Positions 61,092 through 64,000 of a stretch of DNA of 64,000 bases are shown here, one piece after another. Position 1 is the first letter of the stretch. The number at the start of each line of letters is the position of its first letter. This stretch comes from an uncultured Eubacteriales bacterium (lineage in GTDB: Bacteria; Bacillota; Clostridia; Oscillospirales; Oscillospiraceae). The DNA is taken from positions 62,001 through 126,000 of the forward strand of contig CAJKDY010000005.1 of the NCBI GenBank assembly GCA_905198835.1, read 5' to 3'. The notes below the pieces were generated by a model, which saw only the letters and a program-made list of their open reading frames with translations, was not told the origin of the DNA and did no database searches. Both the position numbers and the translations under genes were made by a program.

Positions 61092-61256
61092 TCACTTGGT
61101 TTCGTTGTGGACGGTGTGCTTTCTGCAGAAGGGGCAGTACTTCTTCAGCTCCAGACGGTCAGGGGTGTTCTTCTTGTTCTTGTTGGTCTGGTAGTTGCGC
61201 TGCTTGCACTCGGTGCAGCGCAGAACGATCTTCACGCGGTTTCCAGCTTTTGCCAC
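61092..61256 (-). CDS. rpmG: 50S ribosomal protein L33
   Basis: 54 aa from a GTG at 61256 with GGAGGTG upstream; gives VAKAGNRVKIVLRCTECKQR. It has two CxxC pairs (CTEC, CPFC), the zinc-binding form of L33. First gene of the rpmG-secE-nusG-rplK-rplA run. It begins 39 nt after a strong terminator, so it probably depends on read-through of the structured leader upstream. Confidence 0.95.
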   Translation of the reverse strand: MAKAGNRVKIVLRCTECKQRNYQTNKNKKNTPDRLELKKYCPFCRKHTVHNETK

Positions 61257-61295
61257 TGTTCGGCACCTCCTTTTCGTATTTGCCGGGCCAAGCAT

Positions 61296-61329
61296 AAAAA
61301 AGCTGGGTCCGGCGGAGGCCGGACCCAGC
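61296..61329 (-). terminator. Strong terminator 39 nt upstream of rpmG
   Basis: GCTGGGTCCGGC (61302-61313) pairs perfectly with GCCGGACCCAGC (61318-61329), GGAG loop, with TTTTTT on the minus strand. It ends the structured RNA transcribed from the promoter at 61473-61501. Confidence 0.93.
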
Positions 61330-61466
61330 AACGCAAAAGGGCATACTACCCTCTTTGTCAGCGTTACGGTGCAGTCCGGCGCATTGCCTCCCTATGCGTT
61401 TGTGAAAGGGTTTTGCCGGCATACACCGTAAAAATGCCCGCAAAAAAGAAGCCCTTTCCATAGGTA
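61330..61466 (-). ncRNA. Candidate structured leader or small RNA upstream of rpmG-secE-nusG
   Basis: No gene on either strand. Helices seen: P1 GAAAGGG/CCCTTTC (61404-61410 with 61452-61458) enclosing TTTGC-GGCAT/ATGCC-GCAAA (61412-61422 with 61434-61444); P2 CGCAT/ATGCG (61380-61384 with 61394-61398); P3 AACGC-AAAAGGG/CCCTCTT-GCGTT (61330-61341 with 61349-61365). The P1 loop (61424-61431) is perfectly complementary over 8 nt to 61364-61371, a possible pseudoknot. Promoter and terminator frame it. Family not recognised. Confidence 0.6.
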
Positions 61467-61472
61467 AGAGGT

Positions 61473-61501
61473 ATTTTAGCACGCCGGAGCTGTCTTGTCA
61501 A
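61473..61501 (-). promoter_or_regulatory. Sigma-A promoter of the rpmG leader
   Basis: Minus strand TTGACA (61496-61501), 17-nt spacer, TAAAAT (61473-61478), directly after the aspartokinase stop. Confidence 0.88.
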
Positions 61502-61504
61502 GGA

Positions 61505-62725
61505 TTATTTACCCAGCTCGCCGTAAAACTTGTCGTGGACCACCTGGACGGCCCGGTCGGCGTCGTTGGCGTCCACCAGCACGGAGACCTTGATCTCGCT
61601 GGTGGAGATCATATGGATGTTGATGTCCGCGTTAAAGAGGGCCTCGAACATGGTGGCGGCCACGCCGGGGTTGTTGATCATGCCCGCGCCGACGATGGAG
61701 ACCTTGGCGATGTTGCCCGAGACATCGATATGGTCAAAGTGGATGATGTCCTTGTTCTCCTCCAGGACCTTCTGGGCCGCCTCCATATCGCTTTTTACCA
61801 CGGTGAAGCTGATGTCCTTGGTGTCCTCCCGGCCGATGGACTGGAGAATGATGTCCACATTGATGCCGCTCCGGGCCAGCAGCGAGAAGATCTTAAAGGC
61901 GATGCCCGGCTCATCCTCCAGACCCACCAGGGCCAGGCGGGCTACGTTCTTGTCCTTTGCCACACCAGAAATATGCGTCTCTTCCATGTTTTTTGCAACC
62001 TCCTTCACTTTGGTCCCCGGCTGGCCGGAGAAGCTGGAGATGACCTCCAGATTGACGTTATAGCGCTTTGCCATTTCCACCGAGCGGTTGTGGAGTACCT
62101 GGGCGCCCAGGGACGCCAGCTCCAGCATCTCGTCGAAGGTGATCTCCTCCAACTTGCGGGCGTTGGGCACCATCCGGGGGTCGGCGGTGTAGACGCCGTC
62201 CACATCGGTGTAGATCTGGCAGAGATCGGCGTGGAGCGCGGCGGCCAGCGCCACCGCGGATGTATCCGAGCCGCCACGGCCCAGGGTGGTCACGTCATCA
62301 TACTTATTGATGCCCTGGAAGCCGGTGACGATGACGATGGCGTTTTTGTCCAGCTCGGTCTGGATCCGTTCGGGCACCACCCGTTTGATGCGGGCGTTGC
62401 CGTAGGCGGAGTTGGTCCGAATACCGGCCTGCCAGCCGGTAAGGGAGATCACCGGGTAGCCCATAGCCTCGATGGCCATGGCGCACAGTGCGCAGGAGAT
62501 CTGCTCACCGGTGGACAGGAGCATATCCATCTCCCGTTTGGAGCCCTTGGGGTTGATCTCCATAGCCTTGGCGATCAGGTCGTCGGTGGTGTCGCCCTGG
62601 GCGGAGAGGACCACCACGACCTTATGGCCTCTGCGGTAGGTCTCGGTGATGATCCGGGCGACGTTTCTCACCCGGTCGGCGTCAGCCACCGAGCTGCCGC
62701 CGAATTTCTGTACGATAAGTCCCAT
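61505..62725 (-). CDS. lysC: Aspartokinase
   Basis: 406 aa. VQKFGGSSVADADRVRNVA at the start, STGEQISCALCAMAIEAMGY and GRGGSDTSAVALAAAL give the amino-acid kinase domain (to about 250); two ACT domains follow (LALVGLEDEPGIAFKIFSLLA; VSIVGAGMINNPGVAATMFEAL), the sites of feedback control. It phosphorylates aspartate, the first step to lysine, threonine and methionine. It lies downstream of homoserine dehydrogenase with its own promoter. No internal-start beta subunit was assessed. Confidence 0.96.
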   Translation of the reverse strand: MGLIVQKFGGSSVADADRVRNVARIITETYRRGHKVVVVLSAQGDTTDDLIAKAMEINPKGSKREMDMLLSTGEQISCALCAMAIEAMGYPVISLTGWQAGIRTNSAYGNARIKRVVPERIQTELDKNAIVIVTGFQGINKYDDVTTLGRGGSDTSAVALAAALHADLCQIYTDVDGVYTADPRMVPNARKLEEITFDEMLELASLGAQVLHNRSVEMAKRYNVNLEVISSFSGQPGTKVKEVAKNMEETHISGVAKDKNVARLALVGLEDEPGIAFKIFSLLARSGINVDIILQSIGREDTKDISFTVVKSDMEAAQKVLEENKDIIHFDHIDVSGNIAKVSIVGAGMINNPGVAATMFEALFNADINIHMISTSEIKVSVLVDANDADRAVQVVHDKFYGELGK

Positions 62726-62784
62726 AATAACCCAACCTTCCCGGCCCGCGGGCCGCTGAGAATCAAAGTCTTGGCGTCAACCTT

Positions 62785-62814
62785 ATTTTATGCCAGGCTC
62801 GGCCTTTCGTCCAA
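62785..62814 (-). promoter_or_regulatory. Sigma-A promoter candidate of lysC
   Basis: Minus strand TTGGAC (62809-62814), 18-nt spacer, TAAAAT (62785-62790), 60 nt upstream of lysC. Confidence 0.6.
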
Positions 62815-62846
62815 TGGTCCTATGCTACCGGACCGCATGCCCGCGC

Positions 62847-64000
62847 TTATGCCAAGTCCGGGGTCTCGTTCAGCACCCGGATGGCGCTAAGGGCCTTGCG
62901 TCCGGTCAGGCGCTTTTGTAGCTCCAGCTGGCTCATGGGCTCGGTGATCACGCCCACCTCGTCGCACTGGGCGCCGGCGCCGGCCCGGGCCAGACTGGTG
63001 ACCGGGCCCAAGCAGCCCCAGTCCCGGATGGAGCCCTCCAGCCGCAAAAACCACTGGGTCACCAAGGTCTCGGGCCCCACCACATAGTCCTCCCCGCCGT
63101 CGTCCCAGCCCAGGAAACGGCGGGTGCGCTCATGCTGCTTGGCGTCGATGACGTCGGCCACTACGGCGGAGGCTGTAGGCAGCATCCCCGCGCCCCGGCC
63201 ATAGAACATCACATCGCCGATGGCGTTGCCCCGGACGGTGATGGCGTTGAACACGTCCTCCACACCGGCCAGGGGGTTGTGGATAGAGACAAAATGGGGG
63301 GCCACATAGGCCATGACCTTGCCGCTTTCTTGCCAGATGGCCCGGCCCAACAGCTTGACCTTCATGCCCGCGGCGTAGGCGTAGGACACGTCGGCCAGGG
63401 TGATCTTGGTGATGCCCTCGGTGGGCACCTGGTCGGGATAGACGTGGCGGCCAAAGGCGATGGCGGCCAGGATGCAGATCTTCCGGCAGGCGTCGATGCC
63501 CTCGATGTCGGCGGTGGGGTCGTGCTCGGCATAGCCCCGCTGCTGGGCCTGCTTCAGGGCCTCGTCAAAGGAGATACCGGTGCCAAACATATGGGTGAGG
63601 ATATAGTTGGTGGTGCCGTTCAAAATGCCCTGGACCTCGGTGATCTTATTGGCGGCCAGGCATTGAGACAGCGGGTGCAAAATAGGAATACCGCCGCCTA
63701 CGCTGGCTTCAAAACGGTAGCTGACCTTGTTTTCCTGGGCCAGGTTCAAAAGCTCGTAGCCGTGCTGGGCCACCAGTTCCTTGTTGGAGGTGACCACGCT
63801 CTTGCCCGCTTGCAGAGCCCGCTTGGTAAAGTCGTAGGCCGCCTTGCACCCGCCGATGGTCTCGATGACGATCTCCACCTCCGGGTCCTGCTCGATGAGG
63901 TTAAAATCCTTGATCACACGGTCCGCGTAGGGGCTGTCGGGAAAGTCCCGCAGATCCAGGATATACTTGACTTCAAAGCCCGCGCCGGCCCGGGCGGTGA
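62847..64000 (-). CDS. hom: Homoserine dehydrogenase, N-terminus outside the window
   Basis: About 384 codons are visible; the frame stays open to the right edge, so the NAD(P)-binding start is missing. IETIGGCKAAYDFTKRALQAGKSVVTSNKELVAQHG, ASVGGGIPILHPL and LNGTTNYILTHM are diagnostic, as is the catalytic-lysine region with YDPTADIEGIDA-like HDPTADIEGIDACRK. It reduces aspartate semialdehyde to homoserine. The C-terminus ends with only a short remnant where longer enzymes carry an ACT domain. It precedes lysC in the same orientation, 121 nt apart. Confidence 0.96.
   Translation of the reverse strand, partial: TARAGAGFEVKYILDLRDFPDSPYADRVIKDFNLIEQDPEVEIVIETIGGCKAAYDFTKRALQAGKSVVTSNKELVAQHGYELLNLAQENKVSYRFEASVGGGIPILHPLSQCLAANKITEVQGILNGTTNYILTHMFGTGISFDEALKQAQQRGYAEHDPTADIEGIDACRKICILAAIAFGRHVYPDQVPTEGITKITLADVSYAYAAGMKVKLLGRAIWQESGKVMAYVAPHFVSIHNPLAGVEDVFNAITVRGNAIGDVMFYGRGAGMLPTASAVVADVIDAKQHERTRRFLGWDDGGEDYVVGPETLVTQWFLRLEGSIRDWGCLGPVTSLARAGAGAQCDEVGVITEPMSQLELQKRLTGRKALSAIRVLNETPDLA

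Noticed and set aside
61159..61482. 107-codon minus-strand frame in the rpmG leader
   Set aside because: It has no ribosome site, crosses the terminator and overlaps rpmG in another frame; the RNA structure explains the region better.
61257..61504. tRNA-Trp gene often found before secE
   Set aside because: No cloverleaf, CCA end or T-arm GTTCGA motif could be found.

Overview
The window looks like chromosome from a high-GC, spore-forming member of the Clostridia, most likely the Oscillospiraceae/Ruminococcaceae group (Flavonifractor, Intestinimonas or Oscillibacter-like). The basis is the GC-rich coding sequence, strong AGGAGG ribosome binding sites, sporulation and germination genes (spoIIIAA fragment, ypeB), a folate-type TrmFO, a Ktr-type potassium system, DUF951, DUF5711, DUF2975 and BspA-like proteins, and the ecfA1-ecfA2-ecfT-truA block. 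The placement comes from recalled family knowledge, not a search. No phage, insertion sequence, CRISPR array, rRNA or tRNA gene was seen; this is mostly core chromosome.

Layout. 0-3 kb (minus): end of spoIIIAA, an aminotransferase, and a DivIVA-like protein overlapping an unpaired fumarase beta subunit. 3-12 kb (plus): rRNA-type methyltransferase, ECF vitamin-transporter module, truA, a DUF5711 beta-propeller-like membrane protein, a CvpA-like protein and a ClpE-like unfoldase. 12-19 kb (minus): carA-carB-guaA-second GMP synthetase-nitroreductase, joining pyrimidine and purine synthesis. 19-25 kb: SLOG protein and dihydrouridine synthase diverge from back-to-back promoters; then two consecutive ECF sigma/membrane-partner modules and an RlmA-like methyltransferase. 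25-38 kb: SLH surface protein, cysteine-rich conserved protein, hisC, S1-domain protein, rarA, glyA, a P-loop kinase, nth, a BspA-like protein, gltX and ypeB. 38-43 kb: rpsB-tsf, an XRE/DUF2975 pair and a YiiX-like hydrolase. 43-52 kb (minus): ktrB-ktrA-trmH-dprA-topA-trmFO-plsX-acpP-rnc. 52-57 kb (minus): greA-lysS, an acyl-CoA ligase and an E2-like protein without its catalytic histidine. 57-64 kb (minus): hom-lysC, then rpmG-secE-nusG-rplK-rplA and rplJ-rplL.

Several near-consensus sigma-A promoters are readable (TTGACA-17-TATAAT before greA and rplJ; TTGAAA-17-TATAAT before gltX), as are intrinsic terminators at most convergent or operon ends. The recognised RNA element is an L10-type leader before rplJ.

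The most interesting unexplained signals are non-coding. (1) A promoter, about 170 nt of highly structured RNA with a perfect possible pseudoknot, and a terminator sit 39 nt upstream of rpmG-secE-nusG. (2) A 350-bp intergenic region between bspA and gltX carries opposing promoters, stems whose G-U pairs favour different strands, a terminator and a large hairpin. (3) The ypeB ribosome binding site lies inside the gltX terminator stem. Protein-level oddities include a tandem second GMP synthetase without a glutaminase domain, an orphan fumarase beta subunit and an acyltransferase-fold protein with catalytic His replaced by Glu.
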